DNA of 64,000 nucleotides from positions 1,177,386 to 1,241,385 of the forward strand of contig JAVHLR010000001.1 in the NCBI GenBank assembly GCA_031082005.1, given 5' to 3'. The DNA comes from Patescibacteria group bacterium. Its GTDB lineage: Bacteria; Patescibacteriota; Patescibacteriia; 2-12-FULL-60-25. The translations under genes and the position numbers were made by a program. The notes beneath the pieces were generated by a model that saw only the letters and a list, made by a program, of their open reading frames with translations, was not told the DNA's origin and ran no database searches. Shown one piece after another: positions 1 to 8,720 of this stretch; the stretch's first letter is position 1; each line of letters starts with the position of its first letter.

Positions 1-268
1 GCACAAAAGACCAATTCGGCCCCAAGCTCTGCAACGGCTCACCGTCTTGAAAATGGGCGGACGTAGGCGCCGGCAATCCTTCGGGGACTTCATTGCTCAC
101 ATCCGCAGAAGAACTGGCAGCCGATTCCGTGGAATCCGGCACAGCAAAATCGGATTCCGAGAACTTAGCGGAAAGCGAGATATTCCGCATCAACACGGCT
201 GCGGCCAAAATAACCACACCTGCACCCAAAAGTGACAATTGGACGGTAGAAACTTTGATTTTTTTCAT
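1..268 (-). CDS. membrane-anchored protein, N-terminal part (runs off window)
   Basis: Starts at ATG 268 and is still open at base 1, so only the first 89 residues are seen. The start is MKKIKVSTVQLSLLGAG, then one hydrophobic stretch (about residues 9-27) and a Ser/Ala/Glu/Pro-rich linker, which suggests an exported or inner-membrane-anchored protein with its main domain outside the window. It lies about 30 nt after the structured RNA candidate and downstream of comEC on the same strand. In many bacteria a metallo-beta-lactamase domain accompanies ComEC, so this could be that domain on its own, but nothing visible here proves it. Confidence 0.6.
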   Translation of the reverse strand, partial: MKKIKVSTVQLSLLGAGVVILAAAVLMRNISLSAKFSESDFAVPDSTESAASSSADVSNEVPEGLPAPTSAHFQDGEPLQSLGPNWSFV

Positions 269-300
269 AGAAATATCATTTTACCTGTTTAGGACAACAT

Positions 301-595
301 CGCGAAGAGGCCCGGGACATACCCGCAGTCCGGTCGGCCAGCCTTTTGGGCCAACCTCGTTGCTGCTGCCTGCGTGCGACCGGGCTTCTATGATCCCCGT
401 CATGGGGAGTTCTGCTTGGTCGCTCGGGGGATATCTGTCCGGCATACACTTCCCTTGGAGCTGACATCATTCCGACGCAGTTGCCGTACCGCATCCGGGG
501 CACAGAACAGGGCCGCTTTATCTCCCTGCCCACGCCTTTCCTTACGAACTCCTCGAGCCTCTTCGTATGTTATTGGTGCAGGATCATGTGATCCA
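301..595 (-). ncRNA. candidate structured RNA, unidentified
   Basis: An interval with no convincing reading frame that folds well on the minus strand. Its ends pair: CGAAGAGGCTCG near 565-554 with CGGGCCTCTTCG near 314-301 (12 bp, one G-U). Inside, GGAGTTC pairs with GAACTCC, GGGCA...TGCCC encloses CAGGG...CCCTG, TCCCC-ATGA-CGGGGA is a hairpin, and GGTTGGCC pairs with GGCCGACC. A promoter (603-631) would start it near 595 with a short GGATCA/TGATCC hairpin. I compared it by eye with RNase P, tmRNA, SRP and 6S RNA and found none of their signature blocks. Ends are approximate; no U-run terminator is visible. Confidence 0.5.
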
Positions 596-602
596 TGATT
601 CC

Positions 603-631
603 AGCTTAAGCCCCATTGCATGGAGGGTCAA
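603..631 (-). promoter_or_regulatory. promoter for the structured RNA
   Basis: Minus strand -35 TTGACC (631-626) and -10 TAAGCT (608-603) are separated by exactly 17 bp. The predicted start is near 595, at the 5' end of the RNA candidate. Confidence 0.5.
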
Positions 632-637
632 AGATTC

Positions 638-659
638 TGTTTGTCAGCGCTGACAAACA
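638..659. promoter_or_regulatory. 22-bp perfect palindrome, operator-like
   Basis: A perfect inverted repeat with no spacer, centred between 648 and 649 (half site TGTTTGTCAGC). It lies 6 bp upstream of the -35 box of the RNA promoter. Related segments follow: GCGACAAACAAT at 680-691 and a GTCAG...CTGAC hairpin at 713-730 just after the comEC stop. A regulator site for the RNA gene is one reading; part of a comEC transcription end is another. Confidence 0.45.
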
Positions 660-732
660 ATTCGCACCTTCTTTTTCCCCGCGACAAACAATCGAATCAT
701 CCGCCAAAAAGCTGTCAGCGCGTCCTGACAAT

Positions 733-2226
733 CTATTTTTCACCGACAGCTTTTTCCACAAGGCTCAACGCAGAATCAGACTGCTTGGACAGTAGCCGCG
801 CCATTTGGAGAAGGCAGAGATACGTCGCCGCCATCAGATAAAAATCCAAATTTTCGACTTTAAGATCCAGCCAAGGCAACAATCGGCTATAATCCGAAAT
901 TTTTATGATGAACCCCGCCATACCCTGCGCTGGCGCGACGATAAACGCATATCCCGGGAGGCTCCCATACGATGCCGCGATAGCTCCGAACAGCATCAAC
1001 CAAGGCACAAACGGCAAGACAATCGCGTTCGTGATTATTCCCAACAACGTCATCCGACCGAAAGCCCAAGCCAGGTACGGCAGAGTCATGATCGTCGCAC
1101 CCAAAGTGACCGCCACGCTTTCGCGCAAACCCAATACTTCCGGTATCCAGTGCAAGCGCTTTTCCAAAAGAGGCGACCAAACCATCAAACCCAAAGTCGC
1201 CAAGAACGATAAGGCGAACCCCGCGTCAAAACACAGCAACCACGGATTGAGCAGATTGAGTGCGCAAGCAGCGACCAACAATATTCTCCAGACAGAAGGC
1301 AGCCGTCCACACGCTCGTGCCGATATCACCAACCAACCCATCAAGGCAGCACGTAAGACAGAAGCCGAAAAACCCACGAACACCACAAAAGCTGCTATGC
1401 CCACAGTCACGAACCAAAACGCTCGTCGACGATCCACTCCGAGCGATAATACGACTGCCATGATTACGCTGACCACGATAGTGACATTGGAACCGGAGAC
1501 GGCGATGATATGCATCAAGCCAGCGCTGCGAAAATTCTCCAACCGTTCCGCCGAAAACGACTGTTCGCCATACAGCACGCCAGCGGTCAGTGCAGCCTCA
1601 TCTCGTCCCATGGTCGAGTTTATCCGTGCAGTCAGCATCTGACGCCAGACGCCGAACATCATCTGGATATATCGCCGCTTGTCCGTACCTATGCGCTGTA
1701 AATCCCAAACATCAGAGCATTGGGCAAACACGCCCTTCCGCGCTTCGTAAACGCGTTGATCGATGTTCGACGGAAAAGTAGCCACGGGACGTAATCTACA
1801 GCCGAACTCCAACATCTCTCCGACCCGAAATCCCGCCCTGCCTTTCAGATGCAGCCTGGAACCTTGTCCCCGCACATCTCTTTCGGCAACCCGCCGTACA
1901 TCCACGATCAGATCCCCTTGATTGACCGCCACTACCGTCCCTGTAACCGCAACCTCTTGTCCCATCCAATACACCAATCCGTGCTTGTCGTCAGGCAAAC
2001 TCACATCAAAACGCCAAAACCCGATAAAAAATGCCGATACAAACAAAAACACCAACCGAATCTTTCCTCGGCTCAAAGCCGCCATCAGTATGACCGTCAA
2101 CGCGACAAAAACCGACCAAGCGAACTTTTCAAACGCAAATCCGGAGTGCACAGCCACGCCAAGCAAGAACGAACTCAACAATAGGCCGCTTAAACGATTG
2201 CGCTCAAAAAAATGTGATAGCCCCAT
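733..2226 (-). CDS. comEC: ComEC/Rec2-type DNA uptake channel
   Basis: Polytopic inner-membrane protein of 497 residues, predicted to pass single-stranded DNA into the cytoplasm during natural transformation. After two or three N-terminal membrane segments comes a soluble DUF4131-like region (about 85-165), then the competence domain with GVLYGEQSFS and HIIAVSGSNV (about 217-248), FSASVLRAALMG, and further membrane helices to the end. The C-terminal metallo-beta-lactamase domain of long ComEC proteins is absent. It follows ugd by 47 nt. The only visible transcription stop is a weak GTCAG/CTGAC hairpin with TTTTT near 708-731. Confidence 0.93.
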   Translation of the reverse strand: MGLSHFFERNRLSGLLLSSFLLGVAVHSGFAFEKFAWSVFVALTVILMAALSRGKIRLVFLFVSAFFIGFWRFDVSLPDDKHGLVYWMGQEVAVTGTVVAVNQGDLIVDVRRVAERDVRGQGSRLHLKGRAGFRVGEMLEFGCRLRPVATFPSNIDQRVYEARKGVFAQCSDVWDLQRIGTDKRRYIQMMFGVWRQMLTARINSTMGRDEAALTAGVLYGEQSFSAERLENFRSAGLMHIIAVSGSNVTIVVSVIMAVVLSLGVDRRRAFWFVTVGIAAFVVFVGFSASVLRAALMGWLVISARACGRLPSVWRILLVAACALNLLNPWLLCFDAGFALSFLATLGLMVWSPLLEKRLHWIPEVLGLRESVAVTLGATIMTLPYLAWAFGRMTLLGIITNAIVLPFVPWLMLFGAIAASYGSLPGYAFIVAPAQGMAGFIIKISDYSRLLPWLDLKVENLDFYLMAATYLCLLQMARLLSKQSDSALSLVEKAVGEK

Positions 2227-2273
2227 ATTCCAGAGCTACCACATCTACGTTTTTTATTTAACTCCCCAGCCAA

Positions 2274-3560
2274 TCATCCTCTCCCGATCCTCAAATACCT
2301 GAATCCACAACCTTCAGCCGCCGCTTGGTCAAGCAGATTACGCGCATCCATGATCAGATTGCCCGCCATGGATTGCTTAAGTCTCTCCAAATCCAAAGTC
2401 CTGAATTCTTCCCATTCCGTAGCGATCACGATTGCAAGCGCTCCTTCTGCCGCCTCGAATATCGACGCAGCGTGCGGTACATCAAACCCATGAGACGATA
2501 ACACCACTCTCGCTTCCGGATCATAGACCGTGACATCAGCACCCCGTTCCACGCAATGACGGATGATGTCTATCGCCGGAGATTCACGCGTATCGTCCGT
2601 ATTACCCTTGAACGCAACACCGAATATGCCTATTTTCTTGCCTCGTAAATCTCCCAGTTCCGTCTCCAGACGCGAGACTACCCGCGACCGAGCCAATTTA
2701 TTCATCGCCAAGGCAGCGTTGACTACCGGCATAGGATGCCCTTTTTCTTCACCCAGCTTCAAAAAGGCTTTGACATCTTTGGGGAAGCAACTTCCGCCCC
2801 AACCGGGGCCTGCCTTCAAAAACTCTTTCCCGATCCGAGGGTCGCTCCCCATCCCGGTCGCCACAGCATCCACATCCGCTCCAACAGCCTCACACAGATG
2901 CGCGACTTCGTTGATGAAACTGATTTTAGTGGCCAAAAATGCGTTCGAGGCGTATTTGGTCAGCTCTGCGCTGCGTTCGTCCATCACGATCTTCGGACAA
3001 TCGATGTGTGCGTACAGCCTCCGCATCACATCCGCTGCCCGCTCCGAACCCGTGCCGATGACTATCCTCGCGGGCTTCAAAAAATCGAACACCGCGTGAC
3101 CCTCGCGCAAAAATTCAGGGTTGGATACCACGTCAAAATCCGTATCCGTGACTTGACGCATCAACTCCGCGACGCGTTCTGATGTACCGACCGGGACCGT
3201 GCTTTTGTCGGCTATCACTGCATATCCGGATAGGTGTTCTCCGATCATCCTGGCGGCTGCATCTACATAGCTCATGTCCACGGAGCCATCAGGCGCCGAA
3301 GGCGTACCGACCGCGATGGAAATCACTTCAGCCCCCGGAACCCCGACAGAAAAAGAAGTCGTGAACTTCAACCTTCCGGCTTGGTAATTGCGTTTCACCA
3401 GCTCCTCAAGACCAGGCTCGTAAATCGGCATCACGCCGTTCTCAAGCTTGGAGATCTTCTCGGCATCCGTATCGATACACACTACTTCGTGCCCCAAGTC
3501 GGCCAGGCAAGCGCCTGACACTAACCCGACATATCCCGTTCCGATGATTGCGACTTTCAT
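2274..3560 (-). CDS. ugd: UDP-glucose 6-dehydrogenase
   Basis: Oxidises UDP-glucose to UDP-glucuronate with two NAD+, supplying acidic sugars for surface polysaccharide. The 428-residue protein is full length. It begins with the Rossmann motif GTGYVGL (residues 7-13), has VSNPEFLREG, the KYASNAFLATKISFINE helix, the catalytic cysteine in GGSCFPKD (near residue 260), and the C-terminal FKGNTDDTRESPA segment. The partner enzyme GalU is encoded at 56207-57082. Only 3 nt separate it from the preceding small gene, suggesting co-transcription. No clear ribosome site lies before ATG 3560. Confidence 0.95.
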   Translation of the reverse strand: MKVAIIGTGYVGLVSGACLADLGHEVVCIDTDAEKISKLENGVMPIYEPGLEELVKRNYQAGRLKFTTSFSVGVPGAEVISIAVGTPSAPDGSVDMSYVDAAARMIGEHLSGYAVIADKSTVPVGTSERVAELMRQVTDTDFDVVSNPEFLREGHAVFDFLKPARIVIGTGSERAADVMRRLYAHIDCPKIVMDERSAELTKYASNAFLATKISFINEVAHLCEAVGADVDAVATGMGSDPRIGKEFLKAGPGWGGSCFPKDVKAFLKLGEEKGHPMPVVNAALAMNKLARSRVVSRLETELGDLRGKKIGIFGVAFKGNTDDTRESPAIDIIRHCVERGADVTVYDPEARVVLSSHGFDVPHAASIFEAAEGALAIVIATEWEEFRTLDLERLKQSMAGNLIMDARNLLDQAAAEGCGFRYLRIGRG

Positions 3561-3563
3561 AGT

Positions 3564-3980
3564 TCAACGTTGGTTCTTTCTGCTGATTTTCACGGCCGCC
3601 AAAAAAAATTCGCGCATGACTTCCGGGGTAAAATGACGCGTCCTGGGCGGAATGCCGGAAGCGATGGACTCTTCCACTTCAGCCAGCTCCTGCATGTATG
3701 CAGGCACTTCATTTTTCTTCAGCTTTGGGAACTTTTCTTTTATAAATCCTGCGTTCGAGATGCGATACGCCTTCTTTTCGAACGGAGCTTCGCACGTCCG
3801 CATATCTTGACACAGGCTACGTAGCTCGCTCAATTCCGCTTCAGCCCAAACGACTTCACCCGGTCCTTCATCCTCTTCATCCTCGATCCCGCTGGCAAAG
3901 CCGATATTAATCTCCTCCGGCACGACATCGACCGCTTTCTTCTTTCCTGCTTTTGGCATTTCACCAGACATTCCGAACAT
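3564..3980 (-). CDS. small charged protein, unknown function
   Basis: A 138-residue protein with an acidic segment (IEDEEDEGPGE, about 32-42) and a mainly helical C-terminal part rich in Glu and Lys, with no membrane helix or signal peptide. It sits between leuS (5 nt upstream) and ugd (3 nt downstream) in one tight same-strand run, which is the main evidence that it is real. ATG 3980 is taken as the start; ATG 3968 (MSGEM) would also serve. I do not recognise a family. Confidence 0.7.
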   Translation of the reverse strand: MFGMSGEMPKAGKKKAVDVVPEEINIGFASGIEDEEDEGPGEVVWAEAELSELRSLCQDMRTCEAPFEKKAYRISNAGFIKEKFPKLKKNEVPAYMQELAEVEESIASGIPPRTRHFTPEVMREFFLAAVKISRKNQR

Positions 3981-3985
3981 ATTTT

Positions 3986-6574
3986 TTAGACCGAGATGCT
4001 CACCAACCTACCTTTTACATATACAATCTTCTGCGGCTCCTTGCCCACAAGGAAAGCCTGCACCTTTTCAGAAGCCAAGGCGATAGCTTTCGCCTCCTCT
4101 TCCGAGATATCCGCCGACACTTCCATCTTATCGCGCACCTTTCCGTTCACCTGCACCACCATCTCGAACGTCGCAGACATGCATTTGGCTGGATCGTATT
4201 GCGGCCACGGTTCTCGATGGATCGAAGTCGTGTGACCCAATTTATGCCACAGCTCATCAGACAGATGCGGAGCGAAGGGCGCGAAAATTTTCAAGAACCC
4301 TTCAGACATTTCTTTTGGCATAAAATCCGCCGTTGTTCCGAACTTCTCGAATGCCTTATTGGACAAAATCATCAACGCGGAAACAGCTGTATTGAATTTC
4401 ATCCCTTCGATGTCGTTTGAGACCTTCTTTACCGTTTGGTTATACAAGACCACCAAGTCTTCATCTGTCTTTTCCGGGGAGATGAAATAGTTTTTCTCAA
4501 TAGCTGAATCATACGAAACAAAAATCTTCTCCAAAAACCGCTTCACTCCCTCAATCCCATGCGTATCCCAAGGCGCATCCTGGTCGAAAGGCCCAATGAA
4601 CATCTGATAGACGCGGAACACGTCCGCGCCGTATTCTTTGACCACGTCATCCGGATTCACGACATTACCTTTAGATTTGGACATTTTAATGCCGCCTTCA
4701 CCCAAAATTAGCGCATGCGAGCGACGTTTAGCATATGGTTCTGAACTGCATTCGTGAGGTACAAGACCCAAATCCCACATGAACTTATACCAAAAGCGTG
4801 AATACAAAAGATGCAGAGTAGTATGCTCCATACCTCCGTTATACAGATCCACGGGCATCCAGAATTTCAATTTCTCCGGATCCGCGAAAGCCTTATCGTT
4901 ATGCGGATCGCAATAGCGCATGAAATACCACGATGAGCCCGCCCAGTTCGGCATCGTATCCGTCTCGCGTTCCGCCGAGCCGCCGCACTGCGGACAGGTC
5001 GTCTCGACCCAATCGCGAATCGCAGCCAACGGAGATTCTCCGGTATCCGACGGTTCATATTTTTCCACGTCCGGCAAAGTCACAGGCAGTTGGTCTTCTG
5101 GAATCGGCACCCAGCCGCACTTCTGGCACTTCACCAACGGGATCGGTTCGCCCCAATAACGCTGACGCGAAAACACCCAATCCCGCAATTTGTAGGTTAT
5201 AGCTCCGCGTCCACAACCGTTCTGCGCCAACCACTCGATCATCTTAGCCTTCGCCTCATCTGTCGCTAAACCGTTCAAGATCCCCGAATTGAAAGCTACC
5301 CCTAGACTCGTAAAAGGCAAACCACGTGTCTCATCTCCTTCTGCCGCCGCGACTACCTGGACGATAGGCAAACCGAACTTCTGCGCGAACTCGAAATCGC
5401 GTTCATCGTGCGCCGGTACGGCCATGATCGCCCCTGTCCCATATCCGGCCAAGACATAATCCGCGATCCATACCGGGATCTTCTCGTTATTCGCCGGATT
5501 GATCGCCATCAAGCCCTTCAGGGCGACACCTGTCTTCTCTTTATTCTCCTGACGCTGCAGTTCGCTCATCCCTCTGGCTTGGGTCTTATACGTCTCGACC
5601 TCTGTCACGTTCTCGATCAAACCGCCCTCAATCCATCGCGCCACCATCTCGTGTTCCGGCGCCAACACCATGTATGTCGCTCCGAACAATGTATCAGGGC
5701 GAGTAGTAAAGACCGCTAGCTTGTCAGGCAACAGACCTGAACCTGCCGTTACGTCAAAATCCACATACGCCCCCTCGCTCCGACCGATCCAATTGATCTG
5801 CTGGGCTTTTATCTTTTCCAGGTAATCCACTCCAACCAAATCGTCCAGCAGACGTTGCGCATAGGCGGTGATGCGTATCATCCACTGCTCCTTAGTCCGC
5901 TGTTCCACGGTCGTGCCGCATCTTTCGCACACTCCGCCGATCGCCTCTTCATTCGCTAACCCTATTTTGCAGCTCGGACACCAGTTGATTTTCGTCGCAG
6001 TCTTGAAAGCCATGCGCTTTTCATCGCGAAATCGTTTCGTAGCCTCTTCTCCCTGCTCCGCGACAGACTGTGGGATAGCCAACAGGTCTATCGGCTTCGC
6101 ACGGCCCTCCACGGCATCAAAATATGAACCGTAAAATTTGAGGAACATCCACTGTGTCCACTTATAATATTCCGGATCAGTCGTATTTATCTCGCGCGAC
6201 CAATCAAAACCGATACCGAGAGACTTTATTTGACGCGTAAAGTTCGCCACGTTCTTGGCCGTCGCATCAGCCGGTCTAATCTTGTGTTTGATCGCAAAAT
6301 TCTCGGTCGGCAAACCAAAAGCATCCCAACCGATCGGGTACAGCACATCCTTTCCCTCCATCCGCTTCTTCCGCGTCATCAGATCAATAGCGATATATGA
6401 GCGAGGATGCCCTACATGCAATCCTTCGCCAGACGGATACGGGAACTCGATCAGGCCATAAAACTTTTTCGATTTTTCCGCCGCAGGCAAATCTTCCGCC
6501 CGATACGTCCCCTCTTTGTCCCAATGCTCCTGCCACTTTTTCTCTATCTCTTGGAATGGATATATTGATGCCAT
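3986..6574 (-). CDS. leuS: leucyl-tRNA synthetase
   Basis: Charges tRNA-Leu with leucine (class Ia). The start chosen is MASIYPFQEIEKKWQ, the usual LeuRS beginning, rather than an in-frame ATG 69 nt upstream; this gives 862 residues, the normal length. Visible are the HIGH-type motif in GEGLHVGHPRSY, a zinc ribbon (CPSCKIG...CERC), the editing domain with TTRPDTLFGATY, a second CQKC...CPQC zinc pair, WYFMRYCDP, KMSKSKGNV, and the C-terminal anticodon-binding region ending in VNGKVRDK. A short inverted repeat covers the start codon (6573-6591). A tRNA-Leu gene lies at 29623-29707. Confidence 0.95.
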   Translation of the reverse strand: MASIYPFQEIEKKWQEHWDKEGTYRAEDLPAAEKSKKFYGLIEFPYPSGEGLHVGHPRSYIAIDLMTRKKRMEGKDVLYPIGWDAFGLPTENFAIKHKIRPADATAKNVANFTRQIKSLGIGFDWSREINTTDPEYYKWTQWMFLKFYGSYFDAVEGRAKPIDLLAIPQSVAEQGEEATKRFRDEKRMAFKTATKINWCPSCKIGLANEEAIGGVCERCGTTVEQRTKEQWMIRITAYAQRLLDDLVGVDYLEKIKAQQINWIGRSEGAYVDFDVTAGSGLLPDKLAVFTTRPDTLFGATYMVLAPEHEMVARWIEGGLIENVTEVETYKTQARGMSELQRQENKEKTGVALKGLMAINPANNEKIPVWIADYVLAGYGTGAIMAVPAHDERDFEFAQKFGLPIVQVVAAAEGDETRGLPFTSLGVAFNSGILNGLATDEAKAKMIEWLAQNGCGRGAITYKLRDWVFSRQRYWGEPIPLVKCQKCGWVPIPEDQLPVTLPDVEKYEPSDTGESPLAAIRDWVETTCPQCGGSAERETDTMPNWAGSSWYFMRYCDPHNDKAFADPEKLKFWMPVDLYNGGMEHTTLHLLYSRFWYKFMWDLGLVPHECSSEPYAKRRSHALILGEGGIKMSKSKGNVVNPDDVVKEYGADVFRVYQMFIGPFDQDAPWDTHGIEGVKRFLEKIFVSYDSAIEKNYFISPEKTDEDLVVLYNQTVKKVSNDIEGMKFNTAVSALMILSNKAFEKFGTTADFMPKEMSEGFLKIFAPFAPHLSDELWHKLGHTTSIHREPWPQYDPAKCMSATFEMVVQVNGKVRDKMEVSADISEEEAKAIALASEKVQAFLVGKEPQKIVYVKGRLVSISV

Positions 6575-6591
6575 AGCGCTAACTACGCTAT
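6572..6591 (-). promoter_or_regulatory. hairpin over the leuS start codon
   Basis: Minus strand ATAGCG-TAGTTAG-CGCTAT forms a perfect 6-bp stem whose 3' arm ends in the first two bases of the leuS ATG. It could limit ribosome access or may be chance; no Shine-Dalgarno motif is visible here. Confidence 0.3.
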
Positions 6592-6732
6592 CAATTCGGG
6601 GGGAAATATTCAAATCGAAAAACCGCACTCCAATGTATCCCAATGCTCGAAGCTCGAACTGCGGTCAAAATAGTATTCAACCCAGCCGCTACTGCTGACT
6701 GGAGACAACCGCTTCGCGGTATTAACGAACAA

Positions 6733-6776
6733 GACCGTGCATATCAACTCCAGAGATGGAGACGAGATGCACGGTC
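6733..6776 (-). terminator. inverted repeat after the G+C-rich orphan gene
   Basis: GACCGTGCA and TGCACGGTC (9 bp) enclose a 26-nt loop; on the minus strand TTGTTCG follows, a weak T tract. Nearby are CCCTTA/TAAGGG (6781-6798), the direct repeat AGGGTTAA, and AGTGACA/TGTCACT (6834-6852) overlapping the stop codon of the 6850-7857 gene. The rest of 6600-6849 holds no recognisable gene. Confidence 0.4.
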
Positions 6777-6849
6777 ATGCCCTTACTGCGATAAGGGTTA
6801 ATGAAAAGGGTTAAGTAAGAAGGAACGAGAAGTTGAGTGACAAGGACTG

Positions 6850-7857
6850 TCACTCTGGGAGGACGAAGGAAGCAGACCCGTAGCCGGAGGTCGGAGCAGT
6901 CGGCGAGACGCTGTCGAACTTCGGTCTGTCGTCGTTCCAGTTGAAGCACGGGGCGCCATGGAAATCCCCGCCAGCCCTCGGAGCCCGAGCCCGCTCTGTT
7001 CCGAGGCAGCCCATAGCGAGAGTCCCCTTAGCGATACGACCGGGATTGCCGACGATCAGGCACGCTGCCATGAAACACGGCATTCCGAACTCACGTGGGC
7101 GAGCGCCGATGTGGCCTCGGGCGGCACGGACGCTATATCCAGCGTAGAGTGCGCCGGACTGCACAGGGAGGACATGAAAATCGCCAGGCGTCCTAGCTGC
7201 GTCCTCCGCAAGGGCACAAGCCGTCGCATAGAAGAGCCGGTGACGCTCCGGTCCGACGCGTCCATGGGTCCAGTCGTAAAAGTCGGGGACGACCTCCTTG
7301 AGTACTCCGAGGAGGTACAACATCGCTTTGTTGATGTCACCCCAACCTCTCTTGCCGGAGACAAGGCTCGCGAGTCGGTCGAGCTTGGGGAAGGTCAGGA
7401 GTCCCTCCATGCCCTCGGGCAAAAGGATGCGAGAATTGTTTCTCGGCGCGGCGCGATAGCCGCCCTCGTGTTCGGCCGAACGGTCGGCCACCAGGTAGCG
7501 ATCGAGGAGCGACTCGACATGCGATGCATCGAGGCCTTTGAAGTGAGGCGTAAGGAGCAGCAACTGGGCGAGCACGCCGTTGCGCTTCCAGCCCGGCGGG
7601 TACTGCCAGTACGGCGCCTTGGCACGCTCGTCCCAAAAGTCACCGCGGTACTGCGATGGCGGCTGTATCGCGAGCTCAATGGCAGCTCTCTCGACCTCCT
7701 CGACACCACGTTGCTCACGTATGTACGCAATCAGGCGCTTGGCGTTTTCGCCCTTGCGCACCCAGGCTGCGTCCTCGTCGGTGCCACCCGCATGGGAAAT
7801 GGCGGCATTCGTCGATCCCAACACATCACCGTCAATCTTCTTCCAAGGCTTGGCCAT
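6850..7857 (-). CDS. 335-residue orphan protein, G+C-rich gene
   Basis: Starts MAKPWKKIDGDVLGS at ATG 7857, with GGAGGT 9 nt upstream and a consensus-like promoter at 8012-8040. The protein looks soluble, rich in Arg, Gly, Ala and Trp, with no signal peptide or membrane helix. The C-terminal third has several Cys and a Gly/Pro-rich tail (PTSGYGSASFVLPE). The long frame on the opposite strand has no comparable start signals. Base use is clearly richer in G+C than in leuS, as in the other accessory modules here. I do not recognise a family; acquisition from elsewhere is possible. Confidence 0.6.
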   Translation of the reverse strand: MAKPWKKIDGDVLGSTNAAISHAGGTDEDAAWVRKGENAKRLIAYIREQRGVEEVERAAIELAIQPPSQYRGDFWDERAKAPYWQYPPGWKRNGVLAQLLLLTPHFKGLDASHVESLLDRYLVADRSAEHEGGYRAAPRNNSRILLPEGMEGLLTFPKLDRLASLVSGKRGWGDINKAMLYLLGVLKEVVPDFYDWTHGRVGPERHRLFYATACALAEDAARTPGDFHVLPVQSGALYAGYSVRAARGHIGARPREFGMPCFMAACLIVGNPGRIAKGTLAMGCLGTERARAPRAGGDFHGAPCFNWNDDRPKFDSVSPTAPTSGYGSASFVLPE

Positions 7858-8011
7858 AATGGCTCGACCTCCAGCTGCCGTTAACGTGAACTGCTTGAGC
7901 GGACCATCCGCCTCGACATTTCTCGCTGGTTGAAAACGGCATCGCTACCTCGATGGCCATCGGGGCAATAAAGCCGTTTTCAACGATTCCTAGCTTATCA
8001 AAGAACAGATA

Positions 8012-8040
8012 AACATAGCGATTTTTGACAAAAAAGTCAA
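8012..8040 (-). promoter_or_regulatory. promoter of the 6850-7857 gene
   Basis: Minus strand -35 TTGACT (8040-8035), 17-bp spacer, -10 TATGTT (8017-8012), leaving a leader of about 150 nt before ATG 7857. Confidence 0.5.
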
Positions 8041-8099
8041 TAACTCGCCTACCCCCACAGCCGCCTAGCTCACAAGGGCTTATTCAAGCTTTCTTCTAA

Positions 8100-8711
8100 C
8101 TACACAATAATTTCCCTCAAGGCCCGGCTCACCGGCTCCAACTCCCGCATTTCATCCTCCTCTATCGCCTCCGCCGCATATTTTCCGGTTATTTTCGAAT
8201 AATACAGGCTGCGCAACGGCATAAAATCATCGACCTCACCATGCACTTCAGCCGTAAGTACAACCGGTCTAATCGACTCTGCAGTTTTCTCCGTCCCGTC
8301 CGGCAAAACCAGCACAAAAACATCTTTCCAATACGCCTCAACCTGTCCGCCGTGATTTCTTGCAATATTCTGATAATAAACCAACATCCTCTGGCCAATC
8401 TCATGCTGCGAAAACTCACTTTCCATTCGGCCATCTAGGGCGTTCCTTTTAACCAAAGCCGGGTCAAGCTCTTCGCCATCAACAAAAAATCCCGCATCCA
8501 TCCCGACAATCGGCAAACCGGTCTTGCCGAGATAAGCCCGCGTCTTGGCCCGAGCATTATCCAGCAAATTGTTTCCCTCCTCCACCTCTATTACCTCCAA
8601 ACCTAGGTCAGTCGGGACATCAACCTTCACTTCGGACCTTGAAACTTTGAGCAACTTACGTATACGTTCGATTTTCGCCTTATTAGTCGTAGCCAATAGA
8701 ATCGCGGCCAT
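8100..8711 (-). CDS. Ham1/RdgB-like non-canonical purine NTP pyrophosphatase
   Basis: Likely hydrolyses dITP/XTP-type nucleotides to monophosphates, keeping damaged purines out of DNA. The 203 residues begin MAAILLATTNKAKIERIRKLL, matching the family's SxTNxxK substrate loop, and then carry a glycine-rich GLPIVGMDAGFFVDG segment where the family has its DDSGL motif; here the first Asp is Met, so metal binding differs from the classical enzyme. Length is typical. It is followed by the LD-carboxypeptidase stop on the same strand after a 9-nt gap in gene order. Function is inferred from the fold signature. Confidence 0.75.
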   Translation of the reverse strand: MAAILLATTNKAKIERIRKLLKVSRSEVKVDVPTDLGLEVIEVEEGNNLLDNARAKTRAYLGKTGLPIVGMDAGFFVDGEELDPALVKRNALDGRMESEFSQHEIGQRMLVYYQNIARNHGGQVEAYWKDVFVLVLPDGTEKTAESIRPVVLTAEVHGEVDDFMPLRSLYYSKITGKYAAEAIEEDEMRELEPVSRALREIIV

Positions 8712-8720
8712 ATCGATGGT

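Noticed and set aside
301..595. RNase P, tmRNA or SRP RNA identity for the structured RNA
   Set aside because: No GAGGAAAGTCCGGGC-type, tRNA-like or GGAAGCAG-type block was found on either strand; left unidentified.
905..1642. Long plus-strand frame (245 codons) opposite comEC
   Set aside because: It lies entirely on the opposite strand of a clear ComEC gene and has no family features.
6958..7884. Plus-strand frame of 308 codons opposite the 6850-7857 gene
   Set aside because: The minus-strand frame has a promoter and a GGAGGT site; the plus frame has neither.
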